Assembly (NCBI GenBank): GCA_015039365.1
Contig: WION01000103.1
Span: 94,600-158,599 of the forward strand
Source: Amanita rubescens
Lineage: Eukaryota > Basidiomycota > Agaricomycetes > Agaricales > Amanitaceae
Length of the DNA: 64,000 nt
Direction: 5' to 3'
The notes beneath the pieces are model-generated. The model did no database searches. It was not told the DNA's origin and was given only the letters and a program-made list of their open reading frames with translations. Numbering within the stretch: position 1 is the stretch's first letter; the number at the start of each line of letters is the position of its first letter. Of this stretch, positions 12,901 to 23,606 are shown piece by piece. A program made the position numbers and the translations under genes.

Positions 12901-13511
12901 CGAATATATTCATGCAGAAGGAGTCGTACATGGCGACTTGAAAGGGGTGCGCATTTTGATGTTGTATCTCGTCAATCTGTTCATTTCTTTTTCTGTTAGG
13001 AAAATATACTGCTCGATCCCAAGTTCCGCTGCCAAATGGCTGACTTTGGATTAACACGACACCTTGATGCCACCGTTACAAAGTCCAATGCACCATGGAC
13101 ATTAAATTTCGCCGCCCCGGAGCTATTCGGTGTGTGTGATCAATGCAGTAAGCCCGAGTGCGATGGATGTCACGACGGCCATGAACCTGTGCAGAGAAAG
13201 AAAACTGCACAGACAGACGTGTATGCTTTCGGGTGTCTTTATTATGCGGTAAGTCTGCCACCGCGTCCAGTCTTGCGCATATGGTGACTCGTATACAGAT
13301 TTGCTTCGATTCCGCGCCTCTTCAAGGGAAAAGTGAATATCAAATCACCAGGTTCGTGACAAGTGGTGGTCGCCCACCCCGAAAGGAGAGCCCCGTAATA
13401 GACGACGACGCTTGGGACCTTATCCAGGATTGCTGGAAGCACCATCCTTCCGATCGTCCGACAATGCAACAAGTTGTGAAAATCATGGGATCGTGGGCCG
13501 CACACGTTTGA
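9975..13511 (+). CDS. GTPase-TKL kinase fusion, copy 2 (DFG and Cys-insert class)
   Basis: Starts MDPPSQMTLP with ATG 9975; about 850-900 residues after splicing. GTPase: Walker A GRSGTGKS (residues 39-46), G3 HDSEGYEPG (Asp86, Gly89), G4 TKLD (157-160). The helical middle region contains ATAQRVDMPAKI, the 14-base microexon at 11195-11208, YWRAIASGLYFLGVSLDKC and GYVVDLTLILQAVFQVSLQD. The kinase (roughly residues 550 onward) has GTGGFGNVFKG, VALKVL, HGDLKGENILLD, ADFGLTR, APELFG, a CDQC-x4-CDGC insert, TDVYAFGCLYY and HHPSDRPTM. All catalytic residues are present, so an active TKL kinase is expected. The intron at 10629-10679 has a GC donor, as in five sister copies. The exon after the middle region begins with ATG (12015) in frame. 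It is convergent with copy 3, stop to stop 393 bases. Confidence 0.88.
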
Positions 13512-13903
13512 TTGGTTCTTGTATTCCTCGAGGCACTCGTCACTTGCAACATTTCTCAATCGAATAGCTGTTGTCTTAGCAGACAACATGTATTACTATT
13601 TTTAAATGTATGATAATGCACTACTGCTCTTGTTAAGCGTAGTAATGGTCGATCCCAGAAGTAATCGATGTTGCATTCTATTTCAAAGCTTAAGCACCTT
13701 CGGCACAACAGCCTAAATGCTACCGGTAGGAAAGTGCGGCCATGCGGAGCTAAGAGCAGGTAGAACAAAATATGATTTTACAATTTACAGTGGTATTACA
13801 GTTATTTGATACGTACTCCCTGCCAGAGTTGGTGGAGCGAGCTTCTGACCGGATACAAATTACATTAATGACATTTGACAGATTGGAGTATTGATAATCA
13901 AGA
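13512..13903. other. Intergenic between convergent copies 2 and 3
   Basis: 3' flanks of two convergent GTPase-kinase genes. No gene recognised. The short minus frame at 13556-13768 has no motif. Confidence 0.5.
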
Positions 13904-16900
13904 TTAGACTTGAGCACCCGGAGAAGTCAGCGACTCTGCTATTTTCTCCATCGTCCAACGTTCAGAAGGCTTGGCGGGCCAACAACTCTGGATTATACCC
14001 CATATATTATCGTCGATTGTCGGATTCTTCAATCGATCTGGACGTGATCCACTTGTGACGAGACGAAGAATTTGATATTCGTCTCTTCCTTGGAAAGGAA
14101 AGGTATCGAAAAATATCTACACAAGTTATCACCAAGCGCTTACATTGTGTTGAGGTACTACTCACCGTGTAATAAAGGCAGCCGAATGCATATACATCTG
14201 TCTCCTTCGTTTTCCTTTTGCCTTTCGGCGCGTCACGATCCGTACGGCATGTATCGCAACCGGTCCCGTCACATTTGTCGCAAGTGCCAAATAGCTCGGG
14301 AGCAGCAAAATTTAACGAGATTGACGAGGCAGCTTGCGTAAAGGTGGCGTCAAGATGACGAGTTAATCCAAAGTCGGCGATTTGGCAGTGGTGATTGGCA
14401 TCAAGAAGTACATTGTCCTGGCATACAAAGAAATGAACAAGGTAACGATATGGGCATTAAAGTACGCACCCCTTTCAAGTCTCCATGTACGATCCCTTCT
14501 GTGTGAATATATCGAACGCCTTCGGCTACTTCAAGCATCTAGCAGATATCAGGGATCTTGTTCAATGACCTGGCAAGCATCAGAAACTTACCAGCTTATG
14601 TACATTAGCCACGTCTGGCGTCAGTTGACTCTTTCTCCATTGCGTTAACGTGCCATTCATCATGAGCGGCGAAACGAGAAATTGCTGTGATTTTTCTTCA
14701 AAGATTCCCGTTAAAGGAAGGATAAAATGATGATCGAGCGATCGCCAAGCTAGTGCTTCCCGACAGAAGTCTTTCTTGCGCGTACCCTTACCAAATAGGT
14801 CAGTTTTGTTGAAGCAAAGGCGTAATTGCTAACCTCTTTGTCCAGCATTTTTAGCGCAACGTGATGTCCTTTGTGTTCACCTTTGATAACACGTCCATAG
14901 CCGCCAAAACCAAGGGTGTCACGATATGACTCAATCTTAACGTCGGCGATAAATAGGAATTTAAGTGTGACATCCGTCTTGGATATCAATTTGAACATTA
15001 GTCTCCTTGCCCTTCGGTTGGCATCTGGAATGCCGGAATCCAACAGGCTGTGACTGCGGAGCGCCTGTAGAAATTAAGCAACTTTATCAAACAATCGGAT
15101 CAAAGGTGGACGAACGTAGAGGATGAAATCGATCAACAGCTCGACATCGTTCACAGGATCCTTCAATTCGTCGACAATAGTGCCATAGTCCGGTATATCT
15201 AACACTTGGCGGAAAAGGTTAAGGATAACCTTGTTCGCCACTAGGCCGTTTACACTTTGCTAAAATTCATTAACGATAGCTCGGCAATTCCTCCAATGTC
15301 CGCACCTCAAATCTGAGGATAGAAAGTAATAATGGAAGAAGAGGTCTCGTTTGGTCGAGTTGCCTATCATGCTCCGTCATCTGTAGTATAGTAAGCGAAA
15401 AATGTGATTAGCATAAGCTCACGCTAGAATAAGAGACTTTGTACCTCATTTCCCTTTATTAAAGACATGATCTGTTCCACCATGCTAACCTTTGCAACGA
15501 CGTGCTGGAGCCCAATGATTGTTTCGTGAATACGTTTCTTCTTTTCCGACAAATGAAACTCATAGATGATTTCAGTTACGCGCTCTTGTGTTACTTTCCC
15601 CTCTGTTCGGTCTTGTAGCGAAACTTGAAACACGACTTGTTGAATAAGTGTGAGGTCCACTACGTATGCCATGAGGAACTGAATATGTTCAGGTCTGTAT
15701 CAGACACCTAAGTCAATTGTCTGGATCACAGCCGGTATATGCTCACAATTTTTTGTAAACAGCACTCGTAAACTTGCTCAGTAGGCCAGGCGATCCAATC
15801 GCTCCCTTGTTCTGACTAACGACAAGCGTCAGCTTTTCTGATCTATAATTGAACAAAGTACACCTACATAGTGTTGGGAGACTTTGGATTTCCATGGCTG
15901 AGATCGCCAACGACGACGGTCATTCGGTTAGAGAATTCCTCACTGAGAAAATACTATCAAACCATGATGAGTCCAGTGACGTATCGAAATACGGTACATA
16001 CTTCATCAAGATCACGAATGTTCCAGACGGTGATAATGTCTTTGTGTATTGCGTATCGGCACTTTTGAAGGCTAAAACCTATGAAGCCTATGCCAGACCC
16101 TATCGCGCTCCAATATTCTGGTAATTTATTAAATGATGGAACGTTGACAAAAAAAGCTGCAGCCTACTCTTCTCTCCTACTCTGTTATAATACCAGACGT
16201 TAGGTCTATCCTACTTCAAAAAAAAAGTCCTTACTTTGTCGATGCGGCAATCTTGGCAGGCATATCGACACGTTGCGCTGTTGCTAATGCGATTTGTGCT
16301 GAATCCGCCATATCCTCGTCTAATCCTGCCGGTCAGTCATTTTCTATATCAAACCTGTGACCCCTACCGCGTGTAAGACGACTACCGGAACTCTCGGCTA
16401 TGCTTTGCATCGTAATTTCGACAAGCCGCTGCAAAGTATTAGGCATCGAAACTATGTGAGGATATCAATACGAACGAAACACCCCCAGATGTAAACATAC
16501 TCGCCACAGTCGTGTATGGGATCTTGCCAGAGATGTTTTGCGTCGCCTTCTCGAACGCCACTCCATGTTCATCTCTAAACTTTTTCTCAGCTAAATCCAT
16601 ACTAATCTTTTCCTTCCCCCTATTCCGCCTGCTCAAGCTCGCTATGAAAAGGTCAAACTTTGTGAAAACGACGATTATAGGCACTGTTGTCACGGTAAGC
16701 GTGGCATTAGGCAGGGATTGAGGATGTTTATTACCTTTGTTGCGATTCAGCTTGAAAATCTTTTCTTCTCCCGTTTCAAATATTCGACCTCTAGAGAAAG
16801 GCGCAGTAATGCACAACCTATTTGACAACTTGAGTTGAAAAGATTGATTAATATCATTGAACGCACCAAATTGCATGGAGCCTCTCAGCAATGGGCTCCT

Positions 16901-17372
16901 TCTGACTTCGTTCTGTGATGAATCTCTCCAAGATACCAAACTTTCCTATGTCCCCCGGCTCATAACCTTGAGAATCATGAAGGATTAGATGTTTGTTGTG
17001 AGGTGAGGCAATTCCTTCGTCGATGTTGGCGGAACCGGCTCGGTCGTGTTGGACATCCTAGGTTCGGGTGAGCAGAGGAAAGATACCCGATAAAGAGATT
17101 ATACCGCCAGAGAGGTCTTGAAGATTGCATTGATCAGAGACGATTTCCCCATTCCAGACTGTTATAGAACGACCATGAACACAGCGTGTAATAGAAATAG
17201 TAGCTGGTCGTACCCGACCAATGATAAGGATTCGGAACCTGGAATTACACAGTCAGGTGGATGTTATCGATAGCTCTAACTAACGCCACCTTGGACATTC
17301 TTCGGCAATGCGGTCTGTAGTGGGAACAAGAAATTGCTCAACGGCAGCGACAGGCGACATAGGGGGGGCCAT
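13904..17372 (-). CDS. GTPase-TKL kinase fusion, copy 3 (DFG and Cys-insert class)
   Basis: Starts MAPPMSPVAAV at 17372 and contains the family leader PTTDRIAEECPR. GTPase: SGMGKSSLINAIF, HDSQGYEPG, TKFDLF (about 16650). Here the intron before VPIIVV has a normal GT donor. The middle region includes the 14-base microexon (about 16180-16193) and GYVVDLTLIQQVVFQVSLQD. Kinase: VALKML, HGDLKG, DNVLLDANHHCQIADFGLTR, APELFGT, CDKC-x4-CDTC, then a basic stretch rich in Lys, SCWPAKPSERWTMEKI and a stop at 13904. Catalytic Lys, Asp, Asn and DFG are all present, so an active kinase is predicted. It is convergent with copy 2 and divergent from the 19-23 kb genes. Exon ends are inferred by alignment with the other copies. 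Confidence 0.86.
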
Positions 17373-17407
17373 GATGAAGTGAAGATCGTTTAGCGCCGTG
17401 CTTATCT

Positions 17408-17430
17408 GGATTGATTTGGATGAATAATCA
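17408..17430 (-). promoter_or_regulatory. Conserved 5' box of the GTPase-kinase family
   Basis: On the minus strand it reads TGATTATTCATCC then AAATCAATCC, 36-58 bases before ATG 17372, followed by GGCGCTAAACGATCTTC. It matches the boxes before the other copies. Confidence 0.6.
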
Positions 17431-17488
17431 CTATGCAAGCGAAGGCTAATAGATGGGAAACCGAAACCTAAGCTGGAAACGGGAAACA

Positions 17489-17635
17489 AAAGACACTATG
17501 AACATTACGTCAACTCAAACGTTCATCGCGCGGATCGAAATGGATATCGTTAGTATCCCAACAATCCACCGGACATTCGGCTGATCGTAGTGTGTATAAT
17601 ATAATAATGTATCCAGACACGAAAAGCTGGATAGG
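17489..17635 (+). repeat. Dispersed repeat, unit 1
   Basis: Direct, diverged copy of 24190-24345. Shared runs include ACAAAAGACA, CATTACGTCAAC, ACGTTCA, ATATCGTTAGTA and GGATAGGTGT. This unit lies in the 5' flank of copy 3. Confidence 0.7.
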
Positions 17636-17802
17636 TGTCGTAAGAATAAGCACATGCCACGTCATATACTCAAGCTACAACGAACCGAAACTCTCAGCGT
17701 TGTCAAAGGAGACCAAATCTTGAGTGTTGGGATTGTATACGTAGGCGAAAAGCTATGAAGAAACAATCAGCTTATGGAATAATCATCAAGTAATGGAGCA
17801 AC

Positions 17803-19236
17803 TCACTGTTTCACCACAGTTATCAAAGGTGTAGTACATCCCAGAGTGTCATAGCGAAGGTGGGAACTGGAAGTGCGAGCTGTAGCTCTACCTTCTGCGT
17901 ACATGAGGAGGTTGTCGTCTGGGCTGGTATCGTCCTTAGCCGGGCAGCGTTGAAGGGGATGAAGAATGCTTGATGTCAATAGACGTCCTACGCTTCGCTC
18001 TCGCCATCGCCCGGCGTTGCCGAGGGCTACTGGCTGGTCTCGGGTTTCCCGCCTGACGGACGCAGGCACGGGAGCATCACGCTCCCTATCGAACTCAAGC
18101 AGCCCACCCTTCGGGTCCGCCTCACAACGGAGCTCGAAGCGTTGAAGGCGGTGCTGGATTGCCTGAGGGCAGGAGCAAGCTTGACGTTCTGCGCAGACAC
18201 GAGCATATGATCCGGAATCATAGCGGGAACAGAAGAAGTTGTGGTGGTGCGTGAAAAGGTTTGTGGGGCTGACAGGTGTAGCGCTAGGAGGGGGAACGTC
18301 GATTTGAGAAGGTATCATGGAAACGAACGAACGAGGGAAGAGACATCAGCTGGGGAAAGTGATGGGATCGGGAGGAAGGAGGTAGTCGTCAGCCGGTTCT
18401 TCCTCGATTTGGGCCATGGAAGAAGATCGGTAGGCCGAGCTGAAGGAGTTGTTGGTAGAGGCACATTTGACCAAGCGCGCATCGCTGAGGTAGTGGATTA
18501 GATATCATCCATTGTAGGAGGAGGCGTGAACGACTCGAGAAGGTCGTCATCGTCTTGACCACTTGACATGAATATCTCCTGGACGAAGACTAGCAGTTTG
18601 TGACTAAGGCTGACGTCAACTTGGTCCGAGTTTTCTTTTAGGGACAGGAAAAAAAGAGAGTGCATAAACAAAATGGAATGCGCGAGAGGCGCAAGAAGTG
18701 CCGGCCGTATGACGAGAAGGAGACCCTGGTAGCAGTATCTGCAAATGAAATGCGAGATACGGGTTCTCCGGAAGTAATAGCCTGTATTTCGCAGACCTGT
18801 ACCTCGACAGGGATCTGGCCACGTCGGGTGAGGGGGAAGTAGGGTCTGTAATCATGCGGGGGACGAATCCGGATGCAAAAGCTAGCTGACAGCTGTGGAG
18901 CGCCAGACGGCAGCCTGGGCACCAAGCATTACCAGTTTGTTGATGTGGTCTGCATGCGCTTTTTGTACTGGCGCTACTGTTTTTCTTTGCTTTGGGTCGT
19001 TTGATCTTGTCCCAAATCACGATGGCGCCGATGACGACGAGGAGATAAAGGACGGCAGTGGTGGCATGACGGGGGTCAGGTGTAGACTTTGAGCGCAAGT
19101 GATTGAAAATGTCACAGTTGTCACGCTGACTAATGTAACTGTTATGATCCTCGTCGATGCTCCATCCTCTGCACTTAACCTCTGAATACGTCACCTGGCG
19201 GTTCCGTCTTAATACATTCTTTAAATTGCCCACCAT
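17803..19236 (-). other. Possible fragmented coding region, unidentified
   Basis: Several minus-strand open segments with coding-like composition lie in a row, and I cannot join them into one gene with confidence. The first (start MVGNLKNVLRR at 19236) has one hydrophobic helix (AVLYLLVVIGAIVIW, about residues 82-96) followed by a basic stretch. A later short one starts MSSGQDDDDLLESFTPPPT near 18570 and hits a stop after MDDI. The last open segment, 17803-18318, ends at 17803. It could be a decayed single-pass membrane protein gene with acidic and Pro/Ser-rich tail segments, or a real gene whose splice sites I misread. No family recognised. Confidence 0.25.
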
Positions 19237-19300
19237 CCAAGTGTAAGGTAGAGAAATCTATGAAACGACTCCATCTACTTTACATATCACCATTCCAGCA

Positions 19301-19774
19301 ATGGCACTTCCTCCTCGCTTTCTGAACAGTGTCTACGATACGTATCCGGATGATGACTCCGTGAAAGAAGTGTTCCTCTATGCCCACGGTCTCACCTACA
19401 GTGGCGTCGGCGATCGCCACGTTCTCCTCCAGTGGGACAATGCCACAACTGAGATGGGTCTAGTGACGCAGATAATCCAGCTCACAGGACAGTCCGGCAA
19501 CTACTCATATTACGTCCCCGTTGCGAATCTTTGCTCCGCACAATCCATGCTCAACAACCAGCCTTTTTCTCTCGGGGAGTTCTCGCGAGCGCAGAGAGAC
19601 GTGATTCTTGATCTTGCACGTCAGGTCACCTTCTCAAAGACTTCGACCACAAATGGGTGCCGGGTGTGGACGAGGGACCTGCTGGCAGCGATGGTACAGG
19701 CTCATCTGATCTCGCAAGCAAAGTTCAATGAGATAGATATTGGTGTCCCGCTGGTTAAACGCGTTGATGCTTAG
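19301..19774 (+). CDS. Small single-exon protein, possible permuted papain-like fold
   Basis: 157 residues, no intron, ATG at 19301. No signal peptide or membrane helix. Two spaced motifs stand out: GVGDRHVLLQWD (His40) and TNGCRVWTRDLLAAMV (Cys120). A His in an early strand followed by an N-x-C-x-x-W-type helix is the arrangement of circularly permuted papain-like folds (LRAT, NlpC/P60 and PPPDE types), so it may be a thiol hydrolase. That is only an inference from two motifs. It reads in the same direction as the APH-like gene and the Crinkler-like gene that follow. I do not know its substrate. Confidence 0.75.
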   Translation: MALPPRFLNSVYDTYPDDDSVKEVFLYAHGLTYSGVGDRHVLLQWDNATTEMGLVTQIIQLTGQSGNYSYYVPVANLCSAQSMLNNQPFSLGEFSRAQRDVILDLARQVTFSKTSTTNGCRVWTRDLLAAMVQAHLISQAKFNEIDIGVPLVKRVDA

Positions 19775-20454
19775 TTGTCGGTATGCCAGAGTAAAGGTTC
19801 ACCTCCTTCTCCGTTGAACTGTGTAATTAGCACTACACCGCCGGATCTCGTGTTCCCGTCCAATGCATCGTCTAACTCTTATTACAAAAGACTAGGCAAA
19901 TCTCTCAGTTCCCTACCCTTAAAGCTTTGTCGCGTGCCAAGTCCGTCGCATCGTTGACCCACTGAACATGCTCGACCTTTTGTTGCCGGCGTCTTGGTTC
20001 TTGATCTGCGAGGCTCAGGCCTACCCGCCACGCGGCTCACCTCTCCATCGGCGTGTCACCTTACATACATACGCCATTGTCAGTCGAAACCCCAAAAAAA
20101 TTCTATTCAATCTTCACACTGTTATAACAATGCTGAGGTCCCGCTAGATTTACCAAATCTATGCAGACCGCGCCAAGGTTCCTACGAACCGACTGATAGT
20201 CGCTCCATACTCTCTTCCGAAGCAGAATACGAGTTATGGATACTCTCATAAAGTGCATCATCTATCATTATCTATCTGAGTTATTGTGTGATACGATAAA
20301 ATAACGTTGCGGGTTCCCGCAATGCAAGCGACAAAGGCAGACAAACATTCAACGCCTCAAAGCCTTGGTGGAGAGTCGCCGGAGACTGCGCCCTAAAACC
20401 CCCCAAAACCCTTCACCTTCACTGGATATCATTCCTGATACTGTATCCTCCCTG
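19775..20454. other. Intergenic before the APH-like gene
   Basis: No gene recognised. The frame of the following gene is open upstream of its first ATG (20455) back to about 20365 but contains no ATG there, so an unseen small 5' exon is possible. Confidence 0.4.
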
Positions 20455-21273
20455 ATGGGTCACATGGATAGAGCCCTCTGGCTCCCGAAATCATTTTGGG
20501 ACTTAAGAATGTTGCCACCTACATCTATCATCTATAAATCACTTTCCTGTGGTATTACCGTCGTTCAAACCGCCCCCAAAGTCGTCATCAACTATGGAGC
20601 TCCATTTTCGGAAGAGATTATCTGTACGCATTTCGCTCGTCGCAAGACTTCGTTACCTGTCCCACGCATCATTCACCATCCTCCCTTCAGACGAATTGGT
20701 GCCTGGTATATTTGTATGGAGAAGATCCCTGGCGTCTCGCTGGACAAAGTAATCGATACGTTGACTGTGGAACAACTCAGTCACATTGCCTCCCAGCTGA
20801 AGTCCTTCTTGGCACAGCTACACTCTGTCGAGTCGTCGAAAATGCTAGGGTCCGTTTCCGGGGGGCCTTATCGCAACGAATTTTTCCCATCACATCTGGC
20901 CCCGAAACATGCCTTCTCCAGCGCCGGAGAGTTTCTCGATTATTACCGCCAGATGTTGATGTTATTTTGCACGGAAAAGTACACAGAGTCCTTGCTGTCC
21001 CGGATCCCACGAAACGCTGCCATAAAATTCACGCATGGTGATCTACTTCCCAAGAATATCCTTGTGGAAGGATCTCGCGTTACGGGCATTATAGACTGGG
21101 CAACTGGCGGATTTTATCCTGCATATTGGGAGTATTGTCGGATGCACGATCCGAATTTTATGACGCCAGGGTGGAAGCTGGTACTTCAAGAAGTCTTTCT
21201 GGGCGAGCCCCGCGAAAGGGAGATAAATGCAGTCTGCGAACTTGTGAACGCCATCGCGTATAATCTCGCGTAA
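20455..21273 (+). CDS. APH-family phosphotransferase (kinase-like fold)
   Basis: 272 residues from ATG 20455, intronless. Motifs of the aminoglycoside phosphotransferase / choline-kinase-like family are clear: a WYICMEKIPGVSLD hinge, HGDLLPKNILV (His194, catalytic Asp196), and IIDWATGGFYPAYWEY (Mg-binding Asp214). In fungi this family is large and its substrates are mostly unknown; it need not have anything to do with antibiotics. Length is normal for the family (about 270-300). An upstream start by splicing is possible because the frame stays open 90 bases further. It sits between the small papain-like candidate and the Crinkler-like gene, all on the plus strand. Confidence 0.85.
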   Translation: MGHMDRALWLPKSFWDLRMLPPTSIIYKSLSCGITVVQTAPKVVINYGAPFSEEIICTHFARRKTSLPVPRIIHHPPFRRIGAWYICMEKIPGVSLDKVIDTLTVEQLSHIASQLKSFLAQLHSVESSKMLGSVSGGPYRNEFFPSHLAPKHAFSSAGEFLDYYRQMLMLFCTEKYTESLLSRIPRNAAIKFTHGDLLPKNILVEGSRVTGIIDWATGGFYPAYWEYCRMHDPNFMTPGWKLVLQEVFLGEPREREINAVCELVNAIAYNLA

Positions 21274-21436
21274 CAACCATGCGAAGGAGGAGCATCCAAA
21301 CACTGTGGGAAGTAAGTGCTCTGATGAACAATAAGTCGGTACTAGTATTCTGCATGTACTTTGACTATCAACTCACGATAGGGTGAAAATATCATTTTTC
21401 TAAAACATTCTTCAATCGGAGTTCAAACATACGGAA

Positions 21437-23606
21437 ATGCGCCCCTGTGTTGTCTCAGACTCTATGCAATCAAGCGACAACGCCATTCGCACATTCTTCT
21501 GCCTCATCGAAGGCGACAATGTAGTATTCGATGTACAAATTGCTGCCGACAAGACGATAGCCAATTTGAAGGATATCATTCACGAGAAAGGCATCATCGA
21601 GCGCCCGATTAGGCTTGCCAAAAACCCAACCCTTCTGAAGGTGACTACACCTGGCGTCCAGCGTAAACACTCACATTTCTGTGTTTTTTTTAGGTCGATA
21701 TAGATCTCAATACGCATCCTAGGCGTTCTCTTAGTCAACTCGCAATCACTGGCAAAGGGGGTGATGGTATTCAGATGTTGGACTGGACGTCCGTCTCCGA
21801 GAACTGGCCGATCCAGCCCGCCGATCGAAGACTCCATATCTTCGTGAAGATACCCCCTACTACTGGTGAGTAGAGCCTTTTGTTCTTCAGGACGACAATA
21901 ATTGATGATGACGCTTTCTTTTCCCCTGACGTCCACTTTAACTGGTTGCCCACGTTGCCCCCCGACCATCCATCGTACATTCCAACTAATGGCTTTTCAG
22001 GCAACAGTCGCGTACTCGCGAGACTCCGCGAGCTCCACACGCACTTGTGGGGTGAAAACCGGATTGTCCACAGAGGTGAAATGTCCTGCTCAATTCTCGA
22101 CCTTGCGCTTTTCGACGCCCTCAATCTAAATATTCGTCCGGATAACATCCTCCTCGTCCGTAACGAGTATGTCTTAGCATACGACCATATTCTTAGGGAT
22201 ACGCTCAAGAACCCGACCATGAGACGGTGGAGGTCTGCAACGATAGTCACAGGCCAACCAGGAATCGGTGCGTCAACTCTTGAGTGCATGACCCAGGTTA
22301 ATCTAGCTCGATAGGAAAGACTCTATTCTTATTTTACGTTTTGGCCCGTCGACTCCATGAGCGGAGTCCCGTCGCTTTCCAGATCGATAAGCATAAATTT
22401 GCCCTCTTCAATCAGGACGGTGTAACTTTGCATTCAACAACAACCTATAGTCACGTTCCAGAACGCACCTGGGCACTTTCCGATTCCAATGTATCAGATC
22501 GACGCGGCCTTTGCATGGCCTTCCAGCAGCCAGCATTCCACATCATACACACGAGCTCGCCGTCTTCCTCTCGTTGGAAGAATTTGGGAAAGATTGGCGC
22601 TAGTAAGTACATCATGGACGTGTGGTCGCTGGAGGAGCTTCAAACATTGCTGTGCGTGGTATCGTGTACTACACAGTTATTCCACTGACGTATTCATACC
22701 AGTGCTCTCAACAACCTCGATTTTCGGGAAGGTAAGGACCTCTTTGAGAAATATGGACCGAGCCCCAGGATCATCATCGACATTCTCACCAAGACGATCA
22801 AGGAGGATACATACGAGAGCGAAGTCATCACAGCAGCCGCCACGCTTGCAGGCGATTTCTCATATGGTTTTCTGCAGCTCGAAAGTCTGGATTTCGGTGC
22901 TGATATTTCCTCCAAGATATTTACCGTCAGGCCGAAGATGTCACGATGGGATCGATATTTGGAGATCCCAACGTCATTTCTCTGTCATATCTTTGGCTTA
23001 GCTATGTCCCGTCAGGAGGCTGCTCAACAACTTGCTTTTTTTAGGATATTCAACGGTCATCCATCTTTTCGCGATGCTGGAAGATGGCTGTTTGAGGATT
23101 ATGCCCATAACCGCCTCTCTGATTCGGAGCGTAAGCCACTTGAAGCATATAGCCTCGACGGCACAGTACGCCACATTCCTGTGCCTGATAAAATGATCGT
23201 AGGCTCCACCACACTAAAGCACATCCAGCCACCGCACAATTTCTATTGGCGACCTGTAAAGCCCAACTTCAAAGGTGTCAATGCTATCATTCGCTCTGGC
23301 GACGATGTTTGGGTGCTACAATACACTGCGATAATCGGAGAACATAAAGCTTTGACAGATGGCCTTGTCGAGATCCGTGATGGGATGAATCACAAAAGAA
23401 ATGTCAAATGGCACCTAGTTATCATAGGCTCGTACTTGATGAATGCGTTGGATGCCCGGGATGAGCAGAAACTGGGGGATGATTGGAAGTGGACAACTGA
23501 AGTTCAAGTTTATGCAAGTGAGCTGCCGTTGGGCCAGTTTAATGAATTACATGCGCGGCGCCTTGAGACTGTTTTGAATGATGCGGGATTAATTGAATGT
23601 TCATAA
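21437..23606 (+). CDS. Crinkler-like protein: Ubl-type header, P-loop ATPase, C-terminal nuclease-like domain
   Basis: Five exons fit well (21437-21640, 21694-21865, 22001-22267, 22315-22651, 22703-23606), giving 627 residues. The header (RTFFCLIEGDNVVFDVQI, then DKTIANLKDIIHEK, later DLNTHPRRSL) matches the Crinkler N-terminal ubiquitin-like domain. The middle has TGQPGIGKTLFLFYVLARR (about residues 209-227), a Walker A P-loop whose codons are split by intron 3. The C-terminal part contains NFKGVNAIIRSGDDVWVLQY (about 515-535) followed by KWHLVII, a layout seen in restriction-endonuclease-like domains of Crinkler-type proteins. The residue expected to be Asp before AII is Asn here, so activity is uncertain. 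Crinkler proteins are known as intracellular effectors or conflict proteins in oomycetes and fungi. Confidence 0.82.

Noticed and set aside
18616..19236. 206-codon minus-strand open frame as a complete gene
   Set aside because: Only the first part, with one hydrophobic helix, looks coding; the rest reads like non-coding text. Kept only as part of a low-confidence region.
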